The position numbers were made by a program, and so were the translations under genes. From Chamaelirium japonicum (taxonomy: Eukaryota > Streptophyta > Magnoliopsida > Liliales > Melanthiaceae): 64,000 nt of DNA. Below are positions 21,061-31,600 of the stretch, in pieces. Location of the stretch: positions 84,179,362 to 84,243,361 of the forward strand of contig OX393549.1 of NCBI GenBank assembly GCA_947650365.1. The letters run 5' to 3'. Numbering within the stretch: position 1 is the stretch's first letter; each line of letters begins with the position of its first letter. Below the pieces are notes generated by a model. The model worked only from the letters and a program-made list of their open reading frames with translations. It did no database searches and was not told the origin of the DNA.

Positions 21061-23306
21061 TCTCCGACCTTTCTCTTTCTTTTTTTTGGCGTCAACATGT
21101 AACCGGCCAGGACAGAGGCAACCGGTGCTGGAGAGGTATAGCCAGCCGGAGTAAGGAACCTGATCAGGTCAGCCCCTCCTCCCCCTCTTTTTTCCTTCTA
21201 TTTTTCTTTCATTTTCGGTTCTGTTGAGATCGATCCAACCCCAGCCCTTGTGGCCCACGCACTTGTTGCAGCCATTGATGCTGGCTCAGTGGCCGGCAAT
21301 TATGCAGTCGGCAAGGCTCGACCCGACCAAGCCAGGCTTCGCCCCTTTTTCCTTTCTCCTCTCTCCCTCCCTTCTTGGTGTAATCAGACCAGCCCCTTTT
21401 TTTTAGTTTACTTTTGAGTCGGCCATGGACGTCGGCCACATTACCGACAACTGTGCAACCGACAAGGCCCGATCCGGTGTAGGCCGCCCCTTTCACTCAC
21501 CTTGCTGCGATGGTTGTCGGTAGCCAAGTACCAGGTGACACCGACCACCCTCGGCCGTGCATTGCCTTGCACCTCAACCACTAGTTATGTCGACCCCCTT
21601 GTCGTGACTGTCATTGGCTCTTGATTAGCGATGTGGCGTCTCAAAAAAGGCCAACCACCACCAACGGCCGCCTTGCCAAGCACTGGTGAGGCACACCAAC
21701 CCTGGCCCTCGACCTCCCCACGATGTTGATCTAGGCCCATGAGCCCACACTCAAGGGTAGCGGGCCCGATCTCATCGGGTCACACTCGCCTCAGAGTTAA
21801 TAATGTCGAAGCGGTTTCGACCGCCTAGGTAACGTGGTCATGAAGTAACTTGTGCACAAGATTGATTCCATGGCGGCAATGTGCTACTCATCGGCCTAAG
21901 TTGGCCACCAGTGCGATTCCCGTGTGAGTCCTTCGTATGGACCAAACCGACCGAATCCACACCTGAGTCCAAGGTCATCCCAGGCGGATGACGAATCGAG
22001 ACTCTGATCTCTCTTTGACTTTCTCTTAAGTACTTTTAAAATTAATAAATAATAATGTATGGAAATGCGCAACTTGTCAGACCTTGACCGTGAAGGCCCA
22101 TTGGATGTGGAGCGGATTGGACAATCATAATTTTATATCTCAATAACTAAGGCAAGTATTCACTTGCTCTGAGGCTATTTTCGATTAAGTCTTTTATACC
22201 GCTATTTTGTGATTTTCTATATATGATTCTCGTATATCATATATCATTAATCATGATTAGAGTATTGGTTAGTATTAAACTATAGTGGAATGTGGACTTT
22301 GACATTTTAGGTAGAATTGTATGCCATGTAGTTTCTAACGTTGTTAAAAAGGATCATTACTGAGACTTGTATATACTAAACGACTACAAATGATCATATT
22401 CACCAGCACATCTATTAGACTCTTTTTGATACTTGGTTGATACCATAACGCATGCTGTTAAAATCTTTACAAGTTATCTATACGTATGTTATGGTTAGAA
22501 GATGAATGTAACATTATATGGGAGTAGTAGAAACAATAGTTAGTGCGAATTCATCACATACCTTGCTGGGATTCTTTAGAGTGTTTCTTATTAATTGAAT
22601 ATGTAATTACTCTTTGTAATTTTGTATATTAAATATTTCTTATAAGACACCCTCGCACACACTCACCCCCCTTAGAGTGGGGTTTATTTGTCAGTCAGTG
22701 GTTTGAACTGACCCTGTTTGGGGCACTACTTTTTCCACGAGTAGACTTTCTTGCAGAGTAGTACCAGAGCTTGGAGTGCGGATAGCTGTTGTGGAGTACG
22801 GTAGCAATGGTGGAGTTAATAGTTGTAGTTTTTATTTGTTGGGACTGAATGATAGTTAATAAGATTAGTTTTGTGGTTTTATTTTAGTTTACGGTATTGA
22901 TAGTGTAGATTATGTTTGCAATGATCCAGCTGTGTCTTCTTGGTAGGCCTCTCCGCAAGGCCCATGCATGTTTTAGGATAGATCACTTTAAAATATAATA
23001 AGGTATAAGTGACCTAAAAATTTAACCTTATAGATAGGACCCTCAGACTAGCCTACTCGTGTGGTAGGGAGTGAGTGAGGATACCTGGCTCGCCGTCGGA
23101 GGCTTGAGCGTAGCGTCGTGCTCCCTTAGCGGGAAATCCTGTCAATGTGTAATGGCACCGACATGCCACAAATACTAAAAGAAAACATATAGAATTAAGC
23201 CTTGAAACTCCTAAAATTTGTGTAGTATTTTGACCATAACCCAACCCTTCACCTCTTTCTCCCCTCACACCCCAGAGATTGGTATTCAAATTTCTGGGGT
23301 GTGACA
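20312..23306 (+). repeat. Right LTR of the mirror-image Tekay insertion
   Basis: It starts TGTAATAATCGG and ends CTGGGGTGTGACA. Landmarks are GGTTGAACTTGAGCGGGACT at about 20431, (CT)n at 21003-21056, and AGGCCTCTCCGCAAGG near 22945. All have counterparts in the left LTR on the other strand and in the solo LTR at 36220-40185. The frame at 20631-21227 is CT-rich low complexity and not a gene. Confidence 0.83.
21003..21056. repeat. (CT)n microsatellite in the right Tekay LTR
   Basis: An uninterrupted CT run of about 54 bases in the pyrimidine-rich part of the LTR. Confidence 0.9.
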
Positions 23307-25268
23307 TAGATGGTCTTTCATTGAGCGGGTGCTCGAGGTGAAGGGGTTCTCCGACAACTAGCGTGGCTGGATCAATGACCATTTATCTTCCTCAAAGATG
23401 TCCTGTTTACTCAGCGATGAAAGTGGGGGGCATTTCATGATGAAGAGGAGGTTGAAGTAGGGTTGTCCGCTTTCCCCTTTGCTCTTCATTCTCACTGCGG
23501 ACCTCCTTTATGATGTGTTGGCCAGGGCACGATCGAATGGAATACTTCAACCAATGAGAGACCCATCTTGGGAGGTGCCCAATCTCCAATTTGCAGATGA
23601 AACTTTGCTTTTTTGCAGGGTGGAGGAGATGCAAGCAATAGTGATCAAGGTTCTGTTGTATTCCTTTGAACAAGCATCTGGGCTCTTTATCAAATTTTCA
23701 AAGACTGCAATCTACTATCTTGGCGACGATCTAGTTTGTGGTGAACAACTGGAAAACTTGCTTAACTACCAACTAGGGAAGTGTCCACTCAAGTATCTGG
23801 GCCTTCCACTGGCGAGACGTTCCTTGCAGCGAGTAGATTGGGAGATTCTGATAGAGAAGGTGGCGCATAGATTGGCTTCTTGGAAGAGCTCTTGTCTATC
23901 TTCGAGTGGGCGGTTAACGTTGGTGAACTCGGTGGTATTTTCCATTCCCTCCTACTATTTGTCCTTCTTCTACTTGCCGGAATGGGTAGTCAAACTGATC
24001 GACAAGGTGAGAAGGGACTTCCTCTGTAGGGGTAACATTCCGGACCAGCCGCTTATGAAATGGGGCAAGGTGTGCAAGACTAAATACAAGAAGGCCTAGG
24101 GCCTCAACATGCCAAACTTTAACGTTGCGATGCTCAGAAAGTGGTGGTGGCATCTCCAATCCAGCCAGGGAGACAATTGTACAACCTCATTAGGGGCCAT
24201 TACTTCAAGAGATCTTCCACACTTCAGGCATGGGGTAGGCGATCGATCGGGGAAAATCTCGACCCACTGGAAGGGCGTTTCGAAAGTTCGGGATGCTTAC
24301 AAATGCAGGACCAGCATTGTTGTAGGCGGCGGGCACACAACAAAATTTTGGGATGACCTATGGCTATGCAAGTGTTCTCTCTAGACTTTGCTGCCTGACG
24401 GTTACCTGCACGTGAAATGCAAGATGGGGACGGTTAGTTCAAGTTTCCTCCGAGGGAGGGGCGGGTATTGGTCCGTCAAATTCAGGGGACCTCTAACTTG
24501 GGAGGCTCATTAGCAGGTCACCGAGATGGAGGCGTTACTGGAGAACATCTCGCTGTCCAATTAGCATGATAAGGTGGCTTGGAGGTGGCATAGTATAGGA
24601 AGATTCTTTGTCCAGTCGTTTTACCGTTTTCTGCACAACGGAGGAACGAGATGCCCATTGGCTAAACATTTGTGGCGGTGCAAACCTCCTCTTAAAACGA
24701 AAATTTTCTCTTGGCTTGTCATCAACAACAGGATTCTCACCAAGGACAACTTGGTCAAGCGGAACATACCCATCATAGATCATGATTGCCCGATGTGTGG
24801 GTTGGGTCCTGAGGGTGTGGATCATCTTTTCCTATCTTGTTCCTGCACTCAGCGGATATGGACTTTTATCTAGAGAAAATTGGGCATTTTAGTGGTTCCT
24901 TCTTCAATGTTCTCCCATTGGACTGCTTAGTAGCGACGGTGCATTTCTAGAGAGTGTCAAGAAGGCTGGAATTGCCGGTCGTGGCAGTCGTCTGGTCCAT
25001 CTAGCTGGAGAGGAACAAGAGGATTTTCTCGGGGAAGGCGATGGATTGGGAAGCTACTCTGCGCAAGATCAGGTTGTTGGTCGAGGACTGATTTCCCTTG
25101 GTTAGGTGAGGAAGAGTGACGACTGTTGTCTCTTTTTTCTCTCCTTTCTTTTGAGAGGCTTTGGTTGATAGACCGATCGGCTTTTGTATTAGGTTGCTTT
25201 TGCTTTTAATCTACAGGTTGGGGTCCATGCCTAACCCCCCTCTCTCCGAGGGATTTCTAAAAAAAAAA
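23307..25268 (+). pseudogene. LINE ORF2, fragment 4 of 4 (reverse transcriptase, zf-RVT, 3' end with poly-A)
   Basis: After the duplicated TAGAT the frame resumes WSFIERVLEVKGFSDN, then QGCPLSP-like motif B near 23455, and LQFADETLLF at 23584-23613. That is the catalytic box, where a second Asp is expected but Glu is present. Next come the thumb (KYLGLPLARRSL; SGRLTLVNSVVFSIPSYYLS) and a zf-RVT domain at 24574-24873 (LWRCKPPLKTKIFSWLV, CPMCG, DHLFLSC). A 3' UTR of about 390 bp follows, ending in A10 at 25259-25268. The Asp-to-Glu change together with stops and frameshifts makes it inactive. I could not find a LINE TSD because the 5' end is not in view. Confidence 0.9.
25259..25268 (+). other. 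Poly-A tail of the LINE
   Basis: A10 ends the LINE after CCGAGGGATTTCT. It marks the 3' end of the host element for the three nested insertions. Confidence 0.8.
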
Positions 25269-26428
25269 GATACGAAGATTTTTTCTTTTTTTAATTAAAC
25301 GGAGAATGAAATTCCAAATGCTTAGCTCACGTGTATGCGGATTTTTTTTTGGGAGAGCCCGCAGGGGGGATTTGGTGAAAAGCCCTTTATATAATATGTT
25401 TTAAAGCATGATCTCGAGAATGTTTCGGTTTGAGTTGAGACCCAACCTGAAGAGACCCTTTTACATAAAACCCTTGTTGACTTGTTCATCCCCTATCAAA
25501 TGACTAAAATATCCCCAAATCTATACTACGATAGATCAAATTTATACTCTAGATCTATAGCTACAGTGATTTTAATTCGGGGTAATGAAGTGTTAGAGTA
25601 TAAATTAGAATTTATATAGAGTATAAATTCGATTGCTATAGTGAAATTACAACAGTGATTTCACTAAGAAACCAAATTTATACTCCAGAATATCACTGCT
25701 ATAGTGAAATCATTGTAGCAACAATGGAGTATAAATTCGGATGTATATAGAGTATAAATTCGGTTGCTACAGTGAAATCAATGTAGCAACCAAATTTACA
25801 CTCCAAAATATTACTGCTACAATTAAATCATTGTAGCAGCTACAGTGTTTTGGGTCTACTATTGGGGCTTTCACTATACAACGTAATTTTTTTTTTTTAA
25901 ATGTAGATTGGGTTCTATAGGGATAGTTAGATGGGGAAAATGGCCATATTAAAAAAAAATTGAGAGAGGGAGTGACCAAACACACTACGAAGCAGTTAGA
26001 GGGGGTTTACAAACTAAAGAGTTGGTTAGAAGGGCCTTAGGCTAATAACCTCTTTTTTTTCCTTTTATCTGTTTAAACCAGCCACCCCGATCTCAAGTTG
26101 GGCTTGGGCAAGTGAACTTTAATTGGACCTTGGGTTGGATTGGGGTTGGGCAAAGGATTCAAACCCCTCGGCCTTGGGTTGACATGGGCTAGCTGCCCAT
26201 GGCCTCAACCCAAACTGGCCCAAGTTGTAGCCATACGTGTACGTCTACGATCTCGTGTTAGATAGTGGAAACCATACTGCATAACCTCATGGGGATCCCA
26301 TGGTCGAGACACACTGCGGGCCCCTAATCACTGCCTTGTGGGGGGCACTGCAATGCTCAATGCGGCGCTACAATAGGCGTCCCCACGTTGCTATGTAGTA
26401 AGGCCTCCCCATCGAAGTTGCTCTCTTA
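25269..26428. other. Intergenic repeat-rich DNA, no gene seen
   Basis: It is AT-rich with poly-T/poly-A runs. No coding region is supported. It contains the CTGTAGCA-type motif cluster at 25560-25855. The interval 26080-26240 is a GGCCCAA/TTGGGCT-rich stretch that may be a decayed DNA transposon, but I could not define its ends. Confidence 0.5.
25560..25855. repeat. Cluster of GCTACAGTGAAATCA / TGTAGCA inverted motifs
   Basis: Variants of GCTATAGTGAAATCATTGTAGCA, a near-palindrome, recur about four times, interleaved with GTATAAATTCGG and its complement. The same near-palindrome recurs at 36560-37225. It is probably a foldback-type repeat family. Confidence 0.6.
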
Positions 26429-26823
26429 GAACATCCACAGCGGACTAACTATATGTTTACCTAGTATAGTATATTTTAATGGGGAATACAAAGCTAAGCG
26501 AGAATAGAGAGCCACCCAAAATGAGGCTGCACAACCAGCTAGCTATTCCATTTAGCTACTTTTTACTTAAAGACCAAAACACCCTCTTTAAAAGTGTAAA
26601 TGACGTAAATGACATTCAAACCATACACTTTGTTATATTGAGTTACCCCTCCTGCTACTTCAGTACATGTGGGGGCCCAGATACCACTAGCTTGAAGGAT
26701 CGCTGGATGTGGCCAACAGGATACGGATCCATATCTTTAGCTAGCCCACTGTACCTCCAAAACACCCATTTCGCTAACTAAAGAGGCCAAGTGATGGTAA
26801 CAGCTAGCCCGTTGTGGATGCTC
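26429..26823. mobile_element. PIF/Harbinger-type MITE
   Basis: The terminal inverted repeats are GAACATCCACAGCGGACTA on the left and, reverse-complemented from the right, GAGCATCCACAACGGGCTA. The 3-bp duplication TTA flanks it (26426-26428, 26824-26826). At 395 bp without a transposase it is non-autonomous. Superfamily is inferred from the TTA duplication and size. Confidence 0.8.
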
Positions 26824-26881
26824 TTATATAGGGAAGGGAATTGTTGTCAAGAGAAAGATTACCATGACAGCAAAAGAAAAA

Positions 26882-27118
26882 GGGTTATTTTGACTTTTCC
26901 CCCCAAGTTTTGCCTTGAATTAGACTTTACCCCCCAAAACTAACTGTTCCAACAACTCACCCCCCCAAAACTTTTTTTCTTTTCCGTCAGCTTACCCTTT
27001 CTCTTAGATGGTGAGCTGTCGGAACAGGCAGTTTTGGGGGGTAAAGTCTAATTAATGAAGTGATGGGGGGTAAAGTCTAATTTAGGGCAAAGTTTGGAGG
27101 GCAAAGTCAAAATAACCC
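26882..27118. mobile_element. Mutator-type MITE with 9-bp duplication
   Basis: This 237-bp foldback starts GGGTTATTTTGACTTTTCCC and ends AAAGTCAAAATAACCC. The TIRs extend into GTTTTGCC/GGCAAAGTTT. The perfect 9-bp duplication AAAGAAAAA (26873-26881, 27119-27127) points to a Mutator-type transposase. The interior contains further inverted GGGGGGTAAAGTCTAA units. Confidence 0.82.
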
Positions 27119-27166
27119 AAAGAAAAATTATGTTCAGTGAAGCAGGTGTACAAACTTTAAGCAAGG

Positions 27167-27307
27167 GTACAAACTTCTTTGTACACATACTGTCACGCAT
27201 GGAACCCTATTATAGCTGTAACCGACCATCAAACCGCACTCAGCCCTGACCGGGTCAAGGGGCGGTTCTGATTGGATGACACATTATTATTCCAAAGAAG
27301 TTTGTAC
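27167..27307. repeat. Possible short foldback element
   Basis: GTACAAACTTCTTTG at the left is mirrored by CAAAGAAGTTTGTAC at the right, 15 bp perfect, with a 111-bp spacer. A convincing target duplication was not found. It may be a small MITE of unknown type. Confidence 0.45.
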
Positions 27308-27342
27308 AATTGTTTAGCTGAATATCAGTCCTGAGGTAAAAC

Positions 27343-27820
27343 TAGGGGTGGCAATCCTTGACCTGACCCGCCAACCCGACCCGAAGTTAGAGGGTTTGGG
27401 TTTGGCCTAAAAAGGTTCGGATCATAAACGGGTCGACCCGATTGACCCGTTTATTTAATGGGTCGGGTTCGGGTTTGTACTTATAACCCGTTTGACCCGA
27501 CTTGACTCTTTTAGTAAATGGGTCGTGTCAACCGACCCGATCCGAACCAACTCGAACCAACCCGATCAAACCTGGCCCAATCCGACTTGTCTTGACCCAA
27601 CCCGACAGGTTTACATGGGTTCTATTGACCCAACCCGAGCCAACCCGACCCAACACGACCCAACCCGTTTGTAAACGGGTCGGGTCGGGTCGGGTCGGGT
27701 TTGGGTTTATATTTTTGACCCGTTTATTAAACGGGTCGGATTCGGGTTGGATGTTTTGCCCTTATACATATGTCTCAACCTGACCCGAACCCGACCCGAC
27801 CCGACCCATTGCCACCCCTA
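27343..27820. mobile_element. hAT-type non-autonomous element rich in GGGTC repeats
   Basis: The TIRs are TAGGGGTGGCAAT and ATTGCCACCCCTA. The flanking 8-bp sequences GGTAAAAC and CGTAAAAC match at 7 of 8. The interior is mostly degenerate ACCCGACC/GGGTCGGG repeats on both strands, giving meaningless Thr/Pro/Asp-rich frames. The 8-bp duplication and TIR type support hAT. Confidence 0.78.
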
Positions 27821-27828
27821 CGTAAAAC

Positions 27829-28240
27829 ACACATCCATAAGAGTAAGCTTTTTTTGCTTTTCAAAAAAAAAAAATAAGAGTCTTTTTTTCTCCTCAAATT
27901 TGTGAGGGAATGATGTAGCTTGTGGTTCCCACACGAATCCCATACAAATGAGAAAGCCGCTGGAGTTGCTCTAACACAAAACATGACACACGCCAATGTC
28001 GTATCCATTGGCCGGTGTCAGGTGCATTTTTTTCTAGTGTACATATTTCTTTGTCCTTTGCACCTAATACCAACCGGTGAATGACACTCGGTCCCGGCCA
28101 AAGGCAACAAGACAACTGTGATTGGATGACATGTCAATATGTATAAGAAAGAGGGACCGATCCATATAATAAGTCAAGACTTGCAATAATGACACCATGT
28201 CCATTTCACAAACAAAACATATCATCAAAAAAATCACAAA
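27829..28240. other. Intergenic DNA, no gene seen
   Basis: It contains inverted GCCGGTGTCAGGTGC / GGTGAATGACACTCGG motifs around 28010-28095 and GATTGGATGACAT near 28120, which resembles 27279-27292. It ends with the Copia TSD ACAAA (28236-28240). Confidence 0.45.
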
Positions 28241-28393
28241 TGTTGGGAAAAACGTGTAGTATTATTCATTTACCCCCCTATATATAGGCATAATTGGAGG
28301 TTGGGATAGAGACTGGGAAATCTCCTATCCCATGAATCTAGGGGTATTTATCCGGTGGGCATCTATATCCGATGCAACCACCGTTTTATAACA
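28241..28393 (-). repeat. Copia A left LTR (3' LTR)
   Basis: Plus-strand TGTTGGGAAAAACG to TTTTATAACA. It is followed on the right by the polypurine tract complement CTCCCCCTT (28394-28402). Confidence 0.93.
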
Positions 28394-28402
28394 CTCCCCC
28401 TT
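28394..28402 (-). other. Copia A polypurine tract
   Basis: Minus strand AAGGGGGAG directly before the LTR start TGTTATAAAACGG. Confidence 0.85.
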
Positions 28403-28429
28403 AGATGACCACCATTTATCAATGATTGC

Positions 28430-28602
28430 CTCATTAAAACCTTTGATGGAAAAACCCAGTGGGAAAAATCCTATCAAAGGAAAAAGAGTACAACCTTAGT
28501 TCTTCAGAAACAAGTTCTTCAGGAACTTTGGTGGGTGCGCATAATGCTGCCTCGTTAAAACCTTTGATAGAAAAACCCTACCAAAGGAAAAAGAGTACAG
28601 CG
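28430..28602. repeat. Duplicated TTAAAACCTTTGAT motif in the Copia 3' UTR
   Basis: GCCTCATTAAAACCTTTGAT and GCCTCGTTAAAACCTTTGAT each precede GAAAAACCC and CAAAGGAAAAAGAGTACA, giving two imperfect copies about 120 bp apart. The sequence type is common near the 3' end of plant Copia elements. Function unknown. Confidence 0.65.
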
Positions 28603-28695
28603 CGCATAAATTTGCATCTTCAGGATGCCCTCCGCCTAACTATTACATTACCACTATTACATCTCTCCCCCTGATTATATCTCCTCCTTATTACA

Positions 28696-31600
28696 TCAAT
28701 TTGTTTGGTGATTGAGCCGTCGCAGTCCGATGCCGTACACCATCTTCTGAAAAGTAGACTTGGGCAAAGCTTTGGTGAAGAGATCCGCAAGATTATCGCT
28801 TGACCGTACTTGCTTGACTTCAATCTCCCTTTTCTTCTGAAGTTCGTGGGTGTAGAAAAACTTTGGTGAGATGTGCTTTGTTCGATCTCCCTTGATGAAG
28901 CCAGCTTGAATTTGAGCAATACATGCGGCATTATCTTCGTGGATAACTGTCGGTTCTTTGGTAACTGATGCCAACTGGCAACTGCTTCTGATATGCTGCA
29001 CAAGTGACCTCAACCATACGCATTCTCTACTTGCTTCATGTAGGGCTAATATTTCAGCATGGTTCGACGATGTAGCCGCAAGTGTTTGTTTGGTCGATCT
29101 CCAAGAAATAGCTGCATTGTTATTCAAAAATACATACCCTGTTTGGGATCGACCCTTATGGGGGTCAGAGAGAAAACCTGAATCTGCATAACCAATCAAG
29201 TGAGGAGTACCACAAGAATAAAACAATCCCATATCAGTGGTTCCTCGCAAATATCTAAATATTTGCTTTATTCCATTCCAATGCCTAAGAGTTGGTTCTG
29301 AACTGTATCTAGCCAATAGATTAACAGAAAAACATATATCTGGTCTAGTACATTGAGCTAAATACAATAAAGCACCAATAGCACTTAAATACGGTTTTTC
29401 AGAACCAAGAATATTTTCATGTTCCTCTTTAGGTCTAAATGGATCTTTATGAATATCAAGAGGTCTAACTACCATGGGAGTGCTTAGTGGGTGACATTTA
29501 TCCATATTAAATTTTTTTAACAAATTTTCAGTATATAAGGATTGATGTACTAGAATCCCACTAGAGTTACGCTCGATCTGCAGGCCGAGACAAAATTTAG
29601 TATCACCAAGTTCTTTCATTTCAAACTCCCTTTTTAGATAATCAGAAGTTTTCTTGAGCTCTTCAGGAGTCCCAATCAAGTTTATGTCATCCACATAAAC
29701 TGCAATTATAGTAAATCCATTTTCTGATTTCTTTATGAAAACGCATGGGCATATGGGATCATTCTTATAACCTTCCCTAGACAAGTATTCACTAAGGCGA
29801 TTGTACCACATCCTTCCGGATTGCTTCAGGCCGTACAATGCTCGTCTTAGTTTTATCGAGTGCCCACTCTTTGATGTTGCTTCAGGCAACTTGAATCCTT
29901 CTAGGACTTTTGATGTTGCTTCGGGCAACTTGAATCCTTCTAGGATTTTCATATAAATATCTGTGTCTAGGTTCCCGTATAGGTATGCCGTTACGACATC
30001 CATTAGTCTCATCTCTAGTTTTTCAGAAACTGTGAGACTAATGAGATATCTAAATGTAACTATATCCATAACAGGGGAATATGTCTCTTCATAATCAATC
30101 CCGGGTTTCTGCAGGAATCCCTGGGCTACAAGCCTTGCCTTATATCTAGCGATTTCATTATTTTTATTTCTTTTTCTTACAAACACCCATTTGAAACCTA
30201 CAGGGTTTACGTTAATTGTTGTTTGTACTATAGGTCCAAATACTCCACGTTTCTTGAGAGATTCAAGTTCAGCTTGAATAGCTTCTCTCCATTTTGGCCA
30301 ATCAGTTCTATGTCGACATTCATATATACTACGTGGTTCATTATCTTCATCATCGCCCTTTGTTATTTCAGTAGCTACTTTGTATGCAAATATGTCATCG
30401 ATGACTATTTCCTTTCGGTCCCAAATTTCACCCCTCATATGGAATATTGAGCTCTCATTATTTGGTACCGGTACCTTATCCATAATCACTGCAGGGATCT
30501 CTTCAGGAGTTTGAGGGAAATTTGGCCGTTGGGAAATATTTTCTTCTGGAAAAATATGGTCCATAATCTCTTCTGGAGCATTATGACCAGGTTCTTCTGG
30601 AACCTTAACTTCTTCTGGAGTTTTAGGGTATGATTTCTCATTCAACTTCCTCTTCCGGGGAACTGAATCTTTGGAACCTATAGGTCTGCCACGTTTCTGA
30701 CGTGCAGCAGTTTCATTAGTGGGAGTTGGAATATTAATTCTTGCAGGTACATTCTTGGCTGGAACAAACGACTTAGTTACATTAGTTGCATCATTGAAGG
30801 CATCAGGTAATTGATTTGCAATATCTTGCAAATGCAAAATCCTTTTTACTTCTACCTCACATTGGGGAGATCTAGGATCTAGATGAGACATAGTGGAAGT
30901 ATTCCACGATAATTCACGCCGTTCTTCAGGAACAGGTCGTTGCCTAGAAACTTCTTTATCTCCCCCTAACGGCAAGAAGATTGTCTCATCGAAATGACAA
31001 TCTGCAAATCTAGCAGTAAATAGATCACCTGTTAAGGGTTCTAAGAATCTTATGATTGAAGGTGAGTCAAAACCGATATAAATCCCCAATCGACGTTGGG
31101 GACCCATCTTAGTTCTATTTGGAGGGGGAATAGGGACATGTACAGCACATCCAAACTTTCTAAGATGAGAAATATTAGGCTGAATATCTGACACAAGTTG
31201 TGCAGGAGAAAAATTATGGTATGAAGTAGGTCTGAGTCTAATAAGATTAGCAGCATGCAAGATAGCATGCCCCCATGCAGAAATTGGAAGTCTGGATTGT
31301 AAGAGTAATGGTCTAGCTATTAATTGCAAGCGCTTGATAAAAGCTTCAGCAAGGCCATTCTGGGTGTGGACATGGGTGACAAAATGTTCGACTTCTATTC
31401 CGATGGATGTGCAGAAGTCATTGAAGATTTTAAAAGAGAATTCAGCTGCATTATCCAATCGGATCGATTTGATATGGTTATCAGGAAAACTAGCTCTAAG
31501 TTTGATAATCTGGGATAATAATCTAGCAAATGCTAAATTTCTAGTGGAGAGTAGGCTCACGTATGACCATCTAGTAGATGCATCTATTAGGACCATAAAA

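Larger units (their letters stand above)
13176..23306. mobile_element. Mirror-image Tekay-type chromovirus insertion with two 3' LTRs
   Basis: The LINE is split with a perfect TSD TAGAT (13171-13175, 23307-23311). The insert starts TGTCACGCCCC and ends GGGGTGTGACA, so the two ends are inverted copies. Read on the minus strand, the left half has polyprotein C-terminus, polypurine tract (17007-17020) and LTR (17006 down to 13176). Read on the plus strand, the right half has a matching pre-PPT stretch and PPT (20297-20311), then LTR 20312-23306. Both outer ends are therefore U5 ends, and neither LTR is preceded by its own primer-binding site. The LTRs are clearly homologous but diverged in sequence and length (3831 vs 2995 bp), so they derive from different templates. 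The clade is inferred from the chromodomain-like tail. Confidence 0.85.

Noticed and set aside
20631..21227. A 198-codon plus-strand frame
   Set aside because: Pyrimidine-rich LTR sequence with (CT)n; its counterpart in the other LTRs is not conserved as protein.
13176..23306. A DNA transposon with long terminal inverted repeats
   Set aside because: The inverted ends are retrotransposon LTRs with polypurine tracts and a Gypsy pol fragment, and the ends are LTR-type TG/CA with a 5-bp TSD.
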